From Goodfellowiella coeruleoviolacea (GTDB lineage: Bacteria; Actinomycetota; Actinomycetes; Mycobacteriales; Pseudonocardiaceae): a stretch of 64,000 nucleotides of DNA. The translations under genes and the position numbers were made by a program. This document shows positions 35,301 to 52,490 of the stretch, one piece after another. How positions within the stretch are numbered: the stretch's first letter is position 1; every line of letters starts with the position of its first letter. The notes beneath the pieces are model-generated. The model searched no databases, was not told where the DNA came from, and saw nothing but the letters and a program-made list of their open reading frames with translations. The stretch covers positions 1 to 64,000 of the forward strand of contig NZ_JAMTCK010000014.1 in assembly GCF_024171785.1 (NCBI RefSeq). Direction: 5' to 3'.

Positions 35301-36328
35301 CAGGCGCCCGCCGCCGGGTCGCGCGGCAGGAACGCCGTGGACACCGCGGCCAGCTCGACCGCGTCGCCCAGGGTGGTGCCGGTGCCGTGCGCCTCGACGT
35401 AGCCGATGGTGTCGGCGCTCGCGTCGGCGTTGGCCAGGGCCTCGGCGATCACCTCGGCCTGGCCGCGCTGGCCCGGCGCGGCGAAGCCGGCCCGCACCAG
35501 CCCGTCGTTGTTGGTGGCCGTGCCCAGGATCACCGCGTAGATCTGGTCGCCGTCGCGCAGCGCGTCCTCGGTGCGCTTGAGCACGACCACGCCCACGCCG
35601 TTGCCGAACACCCCGCCCTGGCCCTTGGCGTCCAGGCTGCGGCAGACGCCGTCCGGCGCGGCGATGCCGCCCTCCTCGTAGACGTAGCCGGACGCCTGCG
35701 GCGACTGGATGGCGACGCCGCCGGCCAGCATCAGGTCGCTCTCGTAGGACAGCAGGCTGGCGCACGCCAGGTGCACGGCGACCAGCGAGGTGGAGCAGGA
35801 GGTCTGCACGGCGAAGCTGGGGCCGCGCAGGTTGAGCTTGTAGGACACCATCGTGGTCAGCGTGTCGCGGTCGTTGCCCATGGCCAGCTGGAGGTGGCCG
35901 ACCTCGTCGATGATGTCCTGGTGCCCGCCGATGTTGTTGGACAGGTAGGTGGGAAACCCGCAGCCGCCCACCACCCCGGCCACGCCCGGGTAGCCGGCCG
36001 GGTCGTAGCCGGCGTGTTCCATGGCCTGCCAGCAGCACTCCAGGAACAGCCGGTGCTGCGGGTCGGTCAGCTCGGCGTCCCTGGGGTTGTAGCCGAAGAA
36101 GCCCGCGTCCCACAGCTCCACATCGGACACGGTGGCGGCGACCGGGACGAAGTTCGGGTGCGTGCGCGTGGCGGGGTCGACCGCGTCCAGTTCCTCGGGG
36201 GTCAGCTGGCGCAGCGAACAGGTGCCGGCCAGCAGGTTGCGCCAGAACCCGGCCACGTCCGCGGCGTCGGGGAACCGGCCGGCCATGCCGATGACCGCGA
36301 TCGACTCCTGGGGTGCGGCTCCGCTCAC
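32342..36328 (-). CDS. Type I PKS, single module: KS - degenerate AT - KR - ACP
   Basis: A 1328-residue protein and the last PKS of the operon. KS (about 8-430) is intact: Cys in TSCSTSLVAVH (about 178), His in EAHGTGTT and in KANIGH. The region at about 530-640, where AT should be, is short and has GAGRGGW in place of GYSxGEY; the catalytic Ser is lost and no AFH motif follows. KR has the cofactor site ITGGLGNVCLALAD (about 962), and Ser, Tyr and Asn in TLSSLSAVLGG and YAAANAAMD. The ACP (about 1230-1310) has DDFFELGGHSLMAV. No thioesterase or reductase follows. GTG at 36328 overlaps the previous stop; the stop overlaps fkbK. Confidence 0.92.
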   Translation of the reverse strand: MSGAAPQESIAVIGMAGRFPDAADVAGFWRNLLAGTCSLRQLTPEELDAVDPATRTHPNFVPVAATVSDVELWDAGFFGYNPRDAELTDPQHRLFLECCWQAMEHAGYDPAGYPGVAGVVGGCGFPTYLSNNIGGHQDIIDEVGHLQLAMGNDRDTLTTMVSYKLNLRGPSFAVQTSCSTSLVAVHLACASLLSYESDLMLAGGVAIQSPQASGYVYEEGGIAAPDGVCRSLDAKGQGGVFGNGVGVVVLKRTEDALRDGDQIYAVILGTATNNDGLVRAGFAAPGQRGQAEVIAEALANADASADTIGYVEAHGTGTTLGDAVELAAVSTAFLPRDPAAGACAIGSAKANIGHVDRASGVIGLIKASLILHHGVIPPQINYATPNPALDTSPGAFQVHTTSVAWPPGPVPRRALVNSFGMGGTNAAAVLQEAPARHRPADQATSGPHLLVLSARSPHALAAASANLASHLREHPEVELADVAFTLQVGRAQFTHRRIVLAGDVAEAADQLDRPLDAVPHLVSQVRRSRPVVFLVPDDGIGGPPPDLAPWRALHAAQPAFREAFDQAVTAVGHTPAQAWAWPTGLPLLRYALGRLLARLGCAADRVIGAGRGGWVTACLRDEAALAALADAGPPAGQPPDLVALAADRDTIVVELGDGRLLRTIDPGRGVDDAWFAALTTGPAELVGRLWLAGAAVNWASAHRAHQPRRVALPTYPFERRRVWVDPAPAHARPRRSEQRHHDIGRWFYAPVWRQAARLTPPDLDARLVEAGPWLVVGADDPLCQALVDRLRAAGADVAHGTEAEAASPARTVLHAGALDAGPAHAVGTGWLGDFDRAQRVGFDSLRELVGTLAARPSADPVRVLVLTRAGARVGAADPVNPAHAGLVGLVRVLAQEHPGLRCRLVDVAGGPTDQRVTEAVLADATEPDVASLAYRDGQRWRQDHDELPLPAGPTRLRHGGSYLITGGLGNVCLALADHLATCYQARIALLARTPLPAEHRWDDWLAAHPAEDRTSSRIRRVRALRSAGASVLVVTADVAEVDQVASAVAEVRAEFGEIHGVIHGAGVQDQDCFGLSHELPEDRCRVHFRAKLFGLAALAEVLDLDRLDFCVTLSSLSAVLGGIGHGPYAAANAAMDALAHQLFAAGHRTVLTVDWDTWPGGVDMNALGGAATVSKYQMSYAEGAQALERALGAVGALPQLVNSTGDLTVRLATWVTDQHTDATEPAGDRHPRPPLATPFVPPADELETAVAAVWQDVLGLTGIGVLDDFFELGGHSLMAVRLIGRLRKSLGVNLPLAVLLECTTVRGLADRVRSLGAPTGASPTGGVR

Positions 36329-39300
36329 TGGTGCCTCCTCGCCCGCAGTCCCTGCCGGCGCAGCGCGCCGCGCTGTCTGCGCTCGTCGATGTGGTCCCCG
36401 GCGTCCTCCCCGGTGAGCAACCCGGCCAGCGCGCTGACGGTGGGTGCCTGGTAGAGCACGTGCGGCGGGAGCGAGGCGTGCCCGAACTCGCGGCGGACGC
36501 GGGCCACCAGGTCCACGCCCAGCAGCGAGTTGCCGCCCAGTTCGAAGAAGTTGTCGTGCACGCCGATGTCGGTGACGCCCAGCGCCGCCGACCACAGCGC
36601 GGCGATCCGGCGCTCGGTGTCGGTGCCCGGCGCCACGTAGGAGGTGGCCAGCTCCGGGCGGGGGTGTTGGCCCCGGGTGCGGGCGCCCAGGCTCAGCACG
36701 GTGTCCACGGTGAACGCCGAACTCAGCGCGGCCAGCACCCGGAAGTCCTGTGTGGACACCACGACCTGCGGCTGGTCGCCGGCGAGCACCCGGAGGAACA
36801 CCTGCCAGCCCTCGGTGAACGAGATGCCCATGGCCGCCCGGTTGTCCGCGAAGAACCGCTGCGCCTCCTGCTCGTAGCCGGACAGCCCGTCGCCCCAGGC
36901 GTTCCACTGCCACTCGCCCCAGTCGATGCTGACCACCCTGGGGCCGCCGGTGGCGGCGGCGTGCTGGGCGAGCGCGTCCAGGTAGGCGTTGGCCGCGCAG
37001 TAGTCGACCTGGCCGGGTCCGCCGCCGGTCACCGAGGTGATCGAGGAGAACAGCGCGACGAAGTCGGGTGGGGTGTCGGCCAGGCAGTCCAGCAGCACGC
37101 GGGTACCGGTGACCTTGGGACCCAGCGCGACCGCGGCGTTGTCGTGGTTCTTGAACTGCAGCAGCCCCATGCCGGGCACACCGGCCGCGTGCACCACGCC
37201 GTCCAGCCGGCCGAACCGGTCCAGCGCGGCGCGCACGGCCGCGCGCAGCGCCACCGGGTCGGCCACGTCGGCCGCGCACACCAGCACCTCGGCGCCGGCG
37301 GCCTCCAGGTCGCGCACGGCCTGCAGGCGCCGCCGCAGTTCGGGCGGAGTGGCCGGGTCGGCGGTGGCCGCCGGCCACTCCGCCCTGGGTGGCAGGCCGG
37401 TCCGGCCAACCAGGACCAGGCGGGCGGACACGGCCGTGGCCATGCCGCGCGCGATCGCCATGCCGATGCCGCCGAGCCCACCGGTGATCAGGTACACGCC
37501 GCGCTCCCGCAGCAGCGGCCGGGCGTCCGCAGCACCGGTGAGCTGCCCGGGGGGCATCGGGTCGAAGGCGGGCAGCCAGCGCCGCACCCCGCGCCAGGCC
37601 ACCAGGGTGTCGCCCGGATCGGCGGACAGCTCGCCGAGCACCTGGTCGGCCGCGGCCCTGGCCTGCGCGGGCGTGGTCGGCTGGCACACGTCCACCTGCC
37701 GGCAGGACACGTGGGACAGCTCCAGCGGGATCACCTTGCACGGGCCGGCGAGCACGGCGCGTTCCGGCCGGATCCGGTCCACACCGGACACGTTGCAGGT
37801 GCCGGCGGTCACCACCAGCAGGTCGCACTGCTCGGCCGCGCTGCTGCCCAGCGCCTTGGCCAGCCACAGCAGCGAGTAGTAGCAGCGCTCCAGGCTGGCC
37901 CGCCAGTCCGCGTCCGAGGTCGGCCCGTCGACCGGGGTGTCCAGCGACCACAGGTGCGCGATGTGGCGCGGCCGCACCTGCTCGACGAGGGCGAGGTAGT
38001 CCTCGGGGTGGTCGGGCCGCACCCGGTACTCGCCCTCGGCGGTGCGCCCGAACTCGGTGCCGGCGCGCACCCGCACGGCCGTGCCCCCCTCGGCGCACAC
38101 CCGCTCGACCACGGCGTCGGCCAGCCCGGTGGTGTCGGCGAAGACCAGCCACGCTCCCCCGCCGGCGCGCGGGCCGGGCTGGGGCGGACTGCTCCGCCGC
38201 CAGGACGGGAGGTAGCACCAGTCGCTGATGTCCTTGCGCGGCAGCGAGGTCAGCACGGTCATCGGGTCACCGTCCACTGTGCTCTGCTCCGGCGCCGGTC
38301 GGGTCGCCGCCGGTGCGGGCGCGTCCAGCCAGTAGCGCTCGCGCTGGAACGGGTAGGTGGGCAGCGGCACCCGGCGGCGGCGCTCGCCGCGGTGGTAGCC
38401 GGTCCAGTCCACGGCCGCGCCGACCAGCCACAGCCGGCCGCAGGCGGTGTGCACGGCCTCGGCCGCGCCGCCGCGCTCGTGCCTGGCCGGCACGGTGGGC
38501 AGCACCAGCGCGGCGCGCTCCGACGTGCAGTCCGGGTGCTGGCGGACGAACGCGCCGAGCGACTGGCCGGCGCCGACCTCGACCAGGGCCCGGTCCGGGT
38601 CGGCCAGCAGGGTGCCGACCAGGTCGGTGAACCGGACGGTGGCGCACATGTGCCTGGCCCAGTAGGCCGGGTCGGTGGCCTCCGCCGGCCGCAGCCAGGT
38701 TCCGGTCACATTGGACAGACAGGGCACCTTCGGCGGTGCGGGACTGATGTGCTCGCGCACCCACTCGGTCAGCTCGTCGGCCACGGGCGCGAGCATCCGG
38801 GAGTGGAACGCGTGCGTGGTGTCCAGCAGCCGGTGTGCGACGTCCTGTTCGGACAGTCGCATGGCCAGTTCGGTGATGGCCGGCACCGGTCCGGCCAGCA
38901 CGCCCGCGTCGGGCGCGTTGACCGCGGCCAGGTCGATCTCGCCGGTGGCCAGCGCCCGCAGCCGGTCGGCCGGCAGCGACACCGCCAGCATGGCGCCCTT
39001 GGGCAGCCGGTCGATCAGCCGGGCGCGGTGCCCGACCAGGCGCAGCGCGTCGGGCAGGCTCAGCACGCCGGCCAGGGTCGCGGCCACGTACTCGCCGACG
39101 CTGTAGCCGGCCACCGCGTCCGGCCGCACCCCCCACGAGGCCAGCAGCCGGGCCAGCGCGTACTCGACCACGAACACCGCCGGCTGGGCGACCGCGGTGC
39201 TGGCGAGCAGTTCCTCGGCCGCCGACGGCGTTTCCCGCTGGCCGCGGCCGAGCAGCGCGCGCAGGTCGGGTCCTGCGGTGTCGCGTGTGGACGGTTCCGC

Positions 39301-42300
39301 GCCGGGTGAGCCGAACACGGCCCGGCGCAGGTCCACGCCGAGCAGCGGGTCGAGCACGGCGGCGCACTCGTCCACGGTGTCGCGGAACACCGGCTCGGCC
39401 CGGTACAACTCGGCGGTCATGCCCACGTAGTGCTCGCCGACCCCGGCGAACAGCAGCGCCACCGGCCGTTCGGTGTGCTCCTCCCTGGTGGTGCGCACGC
39501 GGGCCGGGTCGGCGCCGGTCAGCGCCCGCACCGCGTCCTGGGTGGACGCGCACGGCACCAGCCGGCGGTGCTCGAACCGGCCCCGGCCCAGCTGGAGGGT
39601 GAACGCGACGTCGGCCAGGTCCAGTTCGGGGTGGGCGCGCAGGTGCTCGGCCAGCGCGGCGGTGAGTTCGTCCAGCGCCGCCCCGGTGCGCGCGGACAGG
39701 GTCAGCAGCTGCCAGTCCCGGCCCGGCGTGGTCGGTTCCGGTTCCTCGGCCTGTTCCAGCACCACGTGCACGTTGGTGCCGCCCATGCCCAGCGAGTTCA
39801 CCCCGGCCCGGCGCGGCGTCCCGGCCGGCGCGTCCCAGTCCCGCAGCCGGGTGTTGACGTGGAACGGGCTGTTCGCGAAGTCGATCTCCGGGTTGGGCTC
39901 GGTGAAGTTCAGGCTGGCCGGGATCTGCCGGTGTTGCAGCGCGAGCACGGTCTTGATCAGCCCGGACACGCCGGCGGCCCGGTCCAGGTGGCCGACGTTG
40001 GTCTTCACCGACCCGATGGCGCAGCCCTGCCGGGCGGGCCGGTCGCCGAAGGCCCTGGTGAGCGCGGCGATTTCGATGGGGTCGCCCAGTTCGGTCGCGG
40101 TGCCGTGCGCCTCGACGTAGCCGATGGTCTCCGGCCCGACGCCGGCGTCGGCCAGTGCCTCGGCCACCACCTCGGCCTGGCCCACCACGCTGGGCGCGCT
40201 GAAGCCGACCTTGAGCGAGCCGTCGTTGTTGACCGCCGAGCCCCGGATCACCGCGCGCACGGTGTCCCCGTCGGCCCGCGCGTCGGCCAGCCGCTTGAGC
40301 ACCACCACACCGGCGCCGTCACCGAACACGCAGCCGCGCGCGCCCGCGTCGAAGGTGCGCACGTGCCCGTCCGGGGACTCCATGCCGCCCTCGATGTGCA
40401 GGTGGCCGACCCGGTCGGGCACCCGGATGGACACCCCACCGGCCAGGGCGATGTCGCACTCGCCGTCGCGCAGGCTGCGCGCGGCCAGGTGCACGGCCAG
40501 CAGCGAGGTGGAGCAGAACGTCTGCACGGCCATGCTGGGCCCGGTCAGCCCGAGCTTGTAGGACACCGTGGTGGTCAGCGCGTCCTTGTCGTTGCCGATC
40601 ACGATCTGGTAGTCGTTCACGCCCTCGGCGAGGTCGCCGGCGTCGTAGAGCCGGCGCAGGTAGGTGCTGATGTTGGTGCCGGCGAACACCCCGATCTGGC
40701 CGGGCCAGGACGGCGCGGCGTAGCCGGCGTCCTCCAGCGCGTGCCAGCAGCACTCCAGGAACACCCGGTGCTGCGGGTCGGTGAGCAGCGCCTCGCGCGG
40801 GCTGTAGCCGAAGAAGCCGGCGTCGAAGCGGTCGATGTCCTCCAGCACCGGCCGGGCCTTGACGTAGTTGGGCGCGCTGACCAGGTCCTCGGGCACGCCC
40901 GCGGCCAGCAGCTCCGCGTCGGTGAAGAACCGGATCGACTCCACGCCGTCGCGCAGGTTGCGCCAGAACTGCTCCACTGTGGACGCCCCGGGGAACCGGC
41001 CGGCCATGCCGATCACCGCGATGCCGTCGGCGTGCGACCGGCTGGTGCGGCGCAGCGCGGCGCGGCGCTGGCGCAGCACCTGCTCGGTGGGGTCGGGCCG
41101 CTGCTCGTCCTGGTCGGGCCGCAGGTAGCGGGCCAGCGCGGCGATGGTCGGCGCCTGGAACAGCGCCACGGCCGGCACGGTGGTGCCGAACTCCGCGCTG
41201 ACCCGGTTGAGCAGTTGCAGGCCGGTCAGCGAGTTGCCGCCGAGGTCGAAGAAGTTGTCGTGCACCCCGATCCGCTCGATGCCCAGGGTTTCCCGCCACA
41301 GCGCGGTCAGCCGCCGCTGGCAGTCGCCGGTGGCCGGCACGTAGGCCACGTCCAGGTCGGGCCGGGGCGCCTCGGCGACCGGTGTCCGCCCGCCCGCGCC
41401 GGCCCGCCCGCCGACCCACTGGCGCAGCCGGGTGGCCAGGTCTCCGGTGGAGATCACCACCCTGGGCACGGGTGTGGCCAGGGCCCGGTCGAACGCGGCC
41501 AGTCCTTCGTGGACGGTCATCTCGTACTCGGTCATGGCCGCGCCGATGCCCGCGGTGTCGATGGCGTCGCCGGTGCGCTGCCAGGTGTCCCAGTCGATGC
41601 TCAGCCAGCGCTCGCCCCGGCGGGCGCGCACCGAGGCGAGCGCGTCGAGTTCGGCGTTGGCCGCGGCGTAGGCGGCGAAGCCCAGCCCACCGAGCACTGT
41701 GGACACCGAGGAGAACACCACCTGGAAGTCGGGCCGGTTCGACCCCAACGCCGCGTCCAGGGCCAGCACGGCGCCGGTCTTGGCGGTGAAGTGCGCGCTG
41801 ACCGCGGCCTCGGTCAGGTGCTGGATGGGTTCGAAGTGCTCGGCCGAGGACACCCCGGCCGCGTGCACCACGCCGGTGATCTCGCCGAACCGCTGCCTGG
41901 TCAGCGCCACCACCCTGGCCATCGCCGCCGGGTCGGCCGCGTCCGCGGCCAGCGCCAGCACCTCGGCGCCGGCGATGGTCAGCGTCTCGCCGTCGGGCAG
42001 GCCGCGCCGGCCGGTGAGCACCAACCGGGGCTGGCGCGCGGTGCGGGCCAGGTGCGCGGCCACCTGCCGGCCGACCCGCCCCAGCCCGCCGGTGATCAGG
42101 TACACGCCGTGGTCGGGCCAGCGCACGGGGTGGCCCGGTGGCGGCGCGGGCACGTAGTCGCGGACCAGTCGGTCGGTGCCGCGCAGCGCGACCGCGTCGG
42201 CGTCGGCCCGGCCCAGTTCCGCCGCCAGCCGGCTGGCCAGACCACCCGACCTCGCGCCGGTGACGTCGATGCCCCGGCAGGAGAACCCCGGGTACTCCTG

Positions 42301-45300
42301 GGGGATCACCAGGCACGCGGCCAGCAGCCCGGCCTTGCCCGGCGACACCACCTGGTCGGGCAGGTCGTGCAGGTGGTCGGCGACCACGGCGATGTCCAGT
42401 CCGCCGGCTTCCTGCTCGGCCAGGGCCCGGACCAGGTGGGTCAGGGCGGTGAAGCCGCGGGTGCGGTGCTGGTGCACGGTGTCCGGGTCGTCGGGGTGGG
42501 CGTCCGGTCCGGTCAGGCACCACAGGTGCAGCACCGTGGCCGGCCGCCGGTCCTGCTCGGTCAGCCGGGCGACCAGCCGCCGGAAGTCCTCGGGCCGGTC
42601 CGGCCGCACCGTGAACCGGTCCGGTGTGGACTCGCCGAAGTCGTTGCCCGGCACCACGATCGCACCGCGCTCGGCCAGGCGGGCCAGCAGGTCGGCGGCC
42701 AGCCCTGGCGTCCCAGCGGCCCGCTCGGCTGGCTCGTCGGCCAGCACCAGCACCGGTCCGGCCACCGGCCCCACCGCCGACTCACCCGTGGCCGGTCGCC
42801 AGCGCGGCACGTGGCACCAGTCGGCCACCGGCCGCCGCGCGCTCGCCGCGCCGCCGGACACCACGGGCGGGTCGATCCAGTGGCGCTGGCGCTGGAACGG
42901 GTAGGTGGGCAGCACCACCCGGCCGGGCCGCCGGGGCCGGTGGTAGCCGACCCAGTCCACGCTCACCCCGGTCAGCCACAGCCGGCCCACGGCGGTGTGC
43001 ACCGCGGCCAGTGCCCCGCCCGGTTCGTCGCGGCCGGGCAGGGTGGCCACGATCTGGCCCCGCCGGCCCGTCGAACAGGCCGGGTGGGCCCGGACGAACG
43101 CGCCGAGGCTGCGGCCCGGCCCGACCTCCACCAGCACCCGGGCCGGGTCGGCGAGCAGTTCGCCCACCTGGTCGGCGAACCGCACCGGCGCGCACATCTG
43201 CCGCGCCCAGTAGCCGGGGTCGGTGGCCTCGTCCGGCCGCAGCCAGGTTCCGGACACAGTGGACAGACAGGGCAGCGTGGGCGGTGCCGCGCTGACGTGG
43301 CGACGCACCCACCCGGTCAGCTCGGCGGTCAGCGGTTCCAGCAGCCGGGAGTGGAAGGCGTGGCTGGTGCGCAGCCGCTGCCACGCCACGCCACGCCGGT
43401 CCAGGTCCCGCTCCAGCTCGGCCACGGCCGCGGCTGGCCCGGCCGCCACGCACAGGCCGGGCGCGTTCACCGCGGCGATGTCCAGATCCGCCCCGAGCAG
43501 CCCGGCCAGCTCGTCGGCGGACAGCGACACCGCGACCATCGCGGCCGGCGGCAGCTGGTCGATCAGCTGGGCCCGGAACACCAGCAGTGCCACCGCCTCC
43601 GGCAGCCGCAGCACCCCGGCCAGGGTCGCGGCCACGTACTCGCCGACGCTGTAGCCGGCCACCGCGTCCGGCCGCACGCCCCAGGCGGCCAGCAGCTGGG
43701 CGAGGGCGTACTCCAGCACGAACGCGGCCGGCTGCGCCACCGCGGTCCGGTCCCACTCGTCGGGCGCGGCCGGGTCGGTCAGCGCCGCCCGCACCCGCCC
43801 GGCCAGCGACCGGTCGACCGACTCGACGTGGCCGACGCACTCGTCCACCGCCCGCCGGAACACCGGTTCGACCCGGTGCAGGTCCGCGCCCAGCCCGGGG
43901 TGCTGCTCGCCGACCCCGGCGAACACCAGCCCCACCGGGCGGCCGGGCACGGGCTGGTCGCCGCGCAGCAGCCGGGGTGTGGTCGGCTCGCGCAGCACGG
44001 CCACGGCGTCGGCGCGGTCCCGCACCAGCACGGCCAGCCGGTGCTCGAACTCCTTGCGGCCGGTCTGCAGGGTGAACGCCACCTCGGTGAGGTCCAGTTC
44101 GGGGTCCCGGTCCAGCCGCTCGGCCACGTCGCGGGCCCTGGCCGCGACCGCGGCCGGGGTGCGGGCGGACAGCACCAGCAGCTGCGGCCGGGGCGTGGCC
44201 GGCAGCGCCGGCCGGGTCGGCGGCTGCTCCAGCACCACGTGCGCGTTGGTGCCGCCCATGCCGAACGCGCTCACCCCGGCCCGCCTGGGCCGGTCGCGCC
44301 GCGGCCACCGGGCCAGTTCGGTCTGCACCTGAAACGGGCTGGCCGCCAGGTCGAACTGCGGGTTGGGCCGCTGGAAGTGCAGGGTGGGCGGCAGCAGGCC
44401 GTGTTCGACGGCGAGCACCGCCTTGATCAGCCCGGCCACGCCGGCGGCCCGGTCCAGGTGGCCGATGTTGGTCTTGACCGACCCGATCGCGCACCGGGCC
44501 GGGCCGGTGACCCCGGCGAACGCCTGCGCCATGGCGGCCAGCTCGGCGGCGTCACCGAGGGCGGTGCCGGTGCCGTGCGCCTCCACGTAGTCGATGTCGG
44601 CCGGGCTGAGGTTGGCGTTGGCCAGTGCCTCGGTGATCACCTCGCGCTGGCCGGTCACGCCCGGCGCGGTGTAGCCGGCCTTGCCGTCGCCGTCGTTGTT
44701 CACCGCCCAGCCGCGGATCACCGCGTGGATGTGGTCGCCGTCGGCCACGGCGTCGGCCAGCCGGCGCAGCACCACCACGCCGACCCCGTTGCCCAGCGGC
44801 GTGCCCTGCGCGTCGGCGTCGAAGGCCCGGCACCGGCCGTCCGGCGAGGAGATGCCGCCCGGCTGGTAGTGGTAGCCGACCCGGTGCGGCACGCTCACCG
44901 CCACCCCGCCGGCCAGCGCCAGGTCGCACTCGCCGGCCAGCAGGCTGGTGCAGGCGTGGCTGACCGCCACCAGTGAGCTGGAGCAGTAGCTCTGCACGCT
45001 GTAGCTGGGGCCGGTGAGCCCGGCCGCGTAGGCCACCCGGGTGGGCAGCGAGTCCTTGTCGTTGCCCAGCGCCACCTGCAACCGGTTGGCCCACTGGCCC
45101 AGTTCCGGGTGCGGCGCCAGGTTGTTGAGCAGGTAGGTGCTCAGCGCCGAGCCGGCGAACACGCCGACCGCGCCGTCGAAGCGGCTGGGGTCGCAGCCGG
45201 CCGCCTCCAGCGCGGTCCAGCTGACCTCCAGGAACAGCCGCTGCTGCGGGTCGCAGATCTGCGCTTCCTTGGGCGCGAAGCCGAAGAAGTCGGCGTCGAA

Positions 45301-45524
45301 CAGGTCGATGTCGTCCAGCACCGGCGCGGCGCGCACGTAGTGCGGGTCGGCCAGGTCGGCCTCGCTCACCCCGGCCGCGCGCAGTTCCTCGGCGCTGAAG
45401 TGGGTGATCGACTCCACGCCACCGCACAGGTTGCGCCAGAACTCCTCCACTGTGGACGCTCCGGGGAACCGGCAGGCCATGCCGACGACGGCGATGTCGG
45501 TGGGTGCGGCCAGGACCTCGTCGC

Positions 45525-45528
<4 letters not shown>
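36325..45528 (-). CDS. Type I PKS, two modules: KS-AT-KR-ACP, KS-AT-KR-ACP
   Basis: A 3067-residue protein. Module 1: KS Cys in QSYCSSSLVAVSH (about 181), AT Ser in GYSVGEYVAATLAG (about 627) and HAFHS downstream, KR with LITGGLGRVGRQVAAHLA (about 1144) and YAAANAELD (about 1286), ACP with FFDLGGNSLTGLQ (about 1432). Module 2: KS Cys in QTFCSTSLLAVH (about 1671), AT Ser in GYSVGEYVAATLAG (about 2142) and HAFHS, KR with ITGGLGGIGMAIARG (about 2683) and DYCAANAYLD (about 2842), ACP with FELGGNSLLGVD (about 3000). No DH, ER or methyltransferase motifs are seen, so each cycle should leave a beta-hydroxyl. The ATs have the AFHS motif usual for malonyl-type units. GTG at 45528 overlaps the previous stop. 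Confidence 0.93.
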
Positions 45529-50425
<4,897 letters not shown>

Positions 50426-50429
<4 letters not shown>

Positions 50430-52345
50430 GGTCCGACAACTCCGGATCCGGCCACCGCGGTCTCCGCCGCGCCGGCCGCGCCCAGCCGGACGCGCGCGAA
50501 CCCGCCGTCCTGGTAGGCGCGGCGGCAGGCGAACCGCTGGGGTTTGCCGCTGCTGGTGAACGGCAGTGCGCCCGGTGGCAGCAGCACCACGTCGTGCGGG
50601 GCGATGCCGTGCTGCGCCAGCACGGCCGCCCGCACCGCCGCGCTGACCAGTGTCCAGCCGGCCGCGCCGTCCGCCACGTCCGTCGGGTCCACCCCGTCGG
50701 CCAGATCCACTTCGTCCACATCGGACTGTCGGTTTGCACCGGCCGGAGTGGACAGTTCGGTGAGCACGACCACCCGCTCCCGCTGCCCGTCGTCCACGGA
50801 CACCGCGATCTGGAACCCGGGGCGCAGCGCCGGGTGGGCCGCCGCCACCGTGCGCTCGATGTCGCTCGGGTAGTGGTTGTGCCCGTCGATGACGATCACG
50901 TCCTTGCACCGGCCGGTGATGACCAGCTGCCCGTCCACCACCGCGCCCAGGTCACCGGTGCGCAGGAACGCGCCGGCCACCCCGGGAACGGTGACCCCGA
51001 ACGTCGCGGCCGTGGCCTCGGGCGCGTTCCAGTAGCCGCTGCCCACGCTGCCGCCGGCCACGCAGACCTCGCCGACGTGGCCGGGTGGGCGGGGGCGCAG
51101 CGACTCCGGCTCGACGATGACCACCCGCAGGCCCGGCCGCACCTGGCCGCAGCCGACCAGCCGGACCGCGGGCGTGCCCGGTTCGGTCAGCTCGATCCGG
51201 TCGCGGCCCAGTGCGGCGGGCGAGGCGTGGCAGCACACCGGCGGCGCCGGAGTGGGGCCGCCGCTGACCATCAGCGTCGCCTCGGCCAGCCCGTAGGCCG
51301 GCACCAGCGCCTCCGGCCGCAACCCGCTGGGCGCGAACGCCGAGGCGAAGCGCTCCAGGGTGTCCGCGCGCACCGGTTCGGCCCCGACCACCACGTGGCG
51401 CACCCGCCGCAGGTCGAGCTGGGCGCGCTGCTGCTCGGTGGTCCGCCGCAGGCACAGGTCCAGCGCGAAGTTCGGGGTGGCGGTGACCTCGGCCCGCTGC
51501 AACGCGGTCAGCCACCGCAGTGGCCGGCGCAGGAACGCCGTTGGCGACATCAGGGTGGCCGTGCTCGCGGCGAACACCGGCATGATCACCGCGGCGACCA
51601 GGCCCATGTCGTGGAACAGCGGCAGCCACGACACGATCGAGGTCTCCTCGGGCCTCGGCCGCAGCAGTTCGGCCAGCACGCCCAGGTTGTGCAGCACCTG
51701 CCGGTGGGTCAGCACCACGCCGCGCGGCTCACCGGTGGAGCCCGAGGAGTACTGGAGGTAGGCGATGGTGTCCGCGTCGATGTCCGGCTCGGTCCACGCC
51801 CGCGCCGGTGGCCGCGCGCTGATCCGGTCGGTGGCCACGGCCACCACGGCGGAGTTGGACACGGTCTCGGCCAGCCGGGTGGCGTTGCCGGCCAGGAAGT
51901 CCGCTGTGGACAGCAGCAGCCGGGGCGTGGCGCTGCGCGCGATCGCAGCCAGTCGGGCCGTGGCGCCCCGCCCCTCGGCCACCCCGGCCGTGGGCACGGC
52001 GATCACCCCGGCGTACAGGCAACCGAAGAAGCCGGCCAGGAACTCCAGGCCGGGCGGGTAGCACAGCAGTGCCCGATCGCCCGGCTGGGCGTGCCTGGCC
52101 AGCTCGGCCGCCACCGACCTGGCGCGCTGGTCCAGTTCGGCGTAGGTCAGCCCGGCCAGTGGCCGCTCCCCGTCCCGGAGGAACACGTGGCTGGTCCGAC
52201 CGGGGAGCTGCCACGCCCGGGTCCGGCACATGTGGGTGAGGGTCGGAAAGCTCGACGACAGCTCAGGCAACCTGGTCTCCCCAGGGCGCGTGCGCGCCGC
52301 GTCCACACCGGACACTCCGTCGGGCTCGACCCGATCCCCGCTCAC
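50426..52345 (-). CDS. Fatty acyl-AMP ligase (FAAL)
   Basis: A 639-residue adenylating enzyme that activates a fatty acid as acyl-AMP and passes it to an ACP, here the N-terminal ACP of the next protein. Visible are the ATP loop LQYSSGSTGEPRGV (about 190), SWLPLFHDMGLVA (about 225), TATPNFALDLCLRR (about 295; the FAAL type of PNFAYDLC), YGLAEATLM and GRCKDVIVIDGHNHYPSDIE. The C-terminal domain carries LPFTSSGKPQR, with its catalytic Lys. GTG at 52345 is the start, though AAGGAGG is 14 bases upstream, longer than usual. It is the first gene of the ten-gene overlapping operon. Confidence 0.9.
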
Positions 52346-52490
52346 CGGCCACGAGGCATCCTCCTTGGTTGCCGCGATCCTGCGGTTACCACGTCAAAGG
52401 TTCCCCGCCCGGCGGCCCGGGCACCGGCCTGGCCGGCCGGCAGTCACCCGGTAAACCAACTTCTCGGGTGATTCCGCTCGGCCTGGTTAC

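Noticed and set aside
32282-36454. A 1390-codon open frame on the plus strand, antisense to PKS C
   Set aside because: It is the mirror of a high-GC coding region: Arg/Gly/Pro/His-rich, no domain, no ribosome binding site. The minus strand has clear KS, KR and ACP motifs.
39430-44976. An 1848-codon open frame antisense to PKS B
   Set aside because: Same shadow effect of codon bias, with low-complexity translation and no recognisable family.
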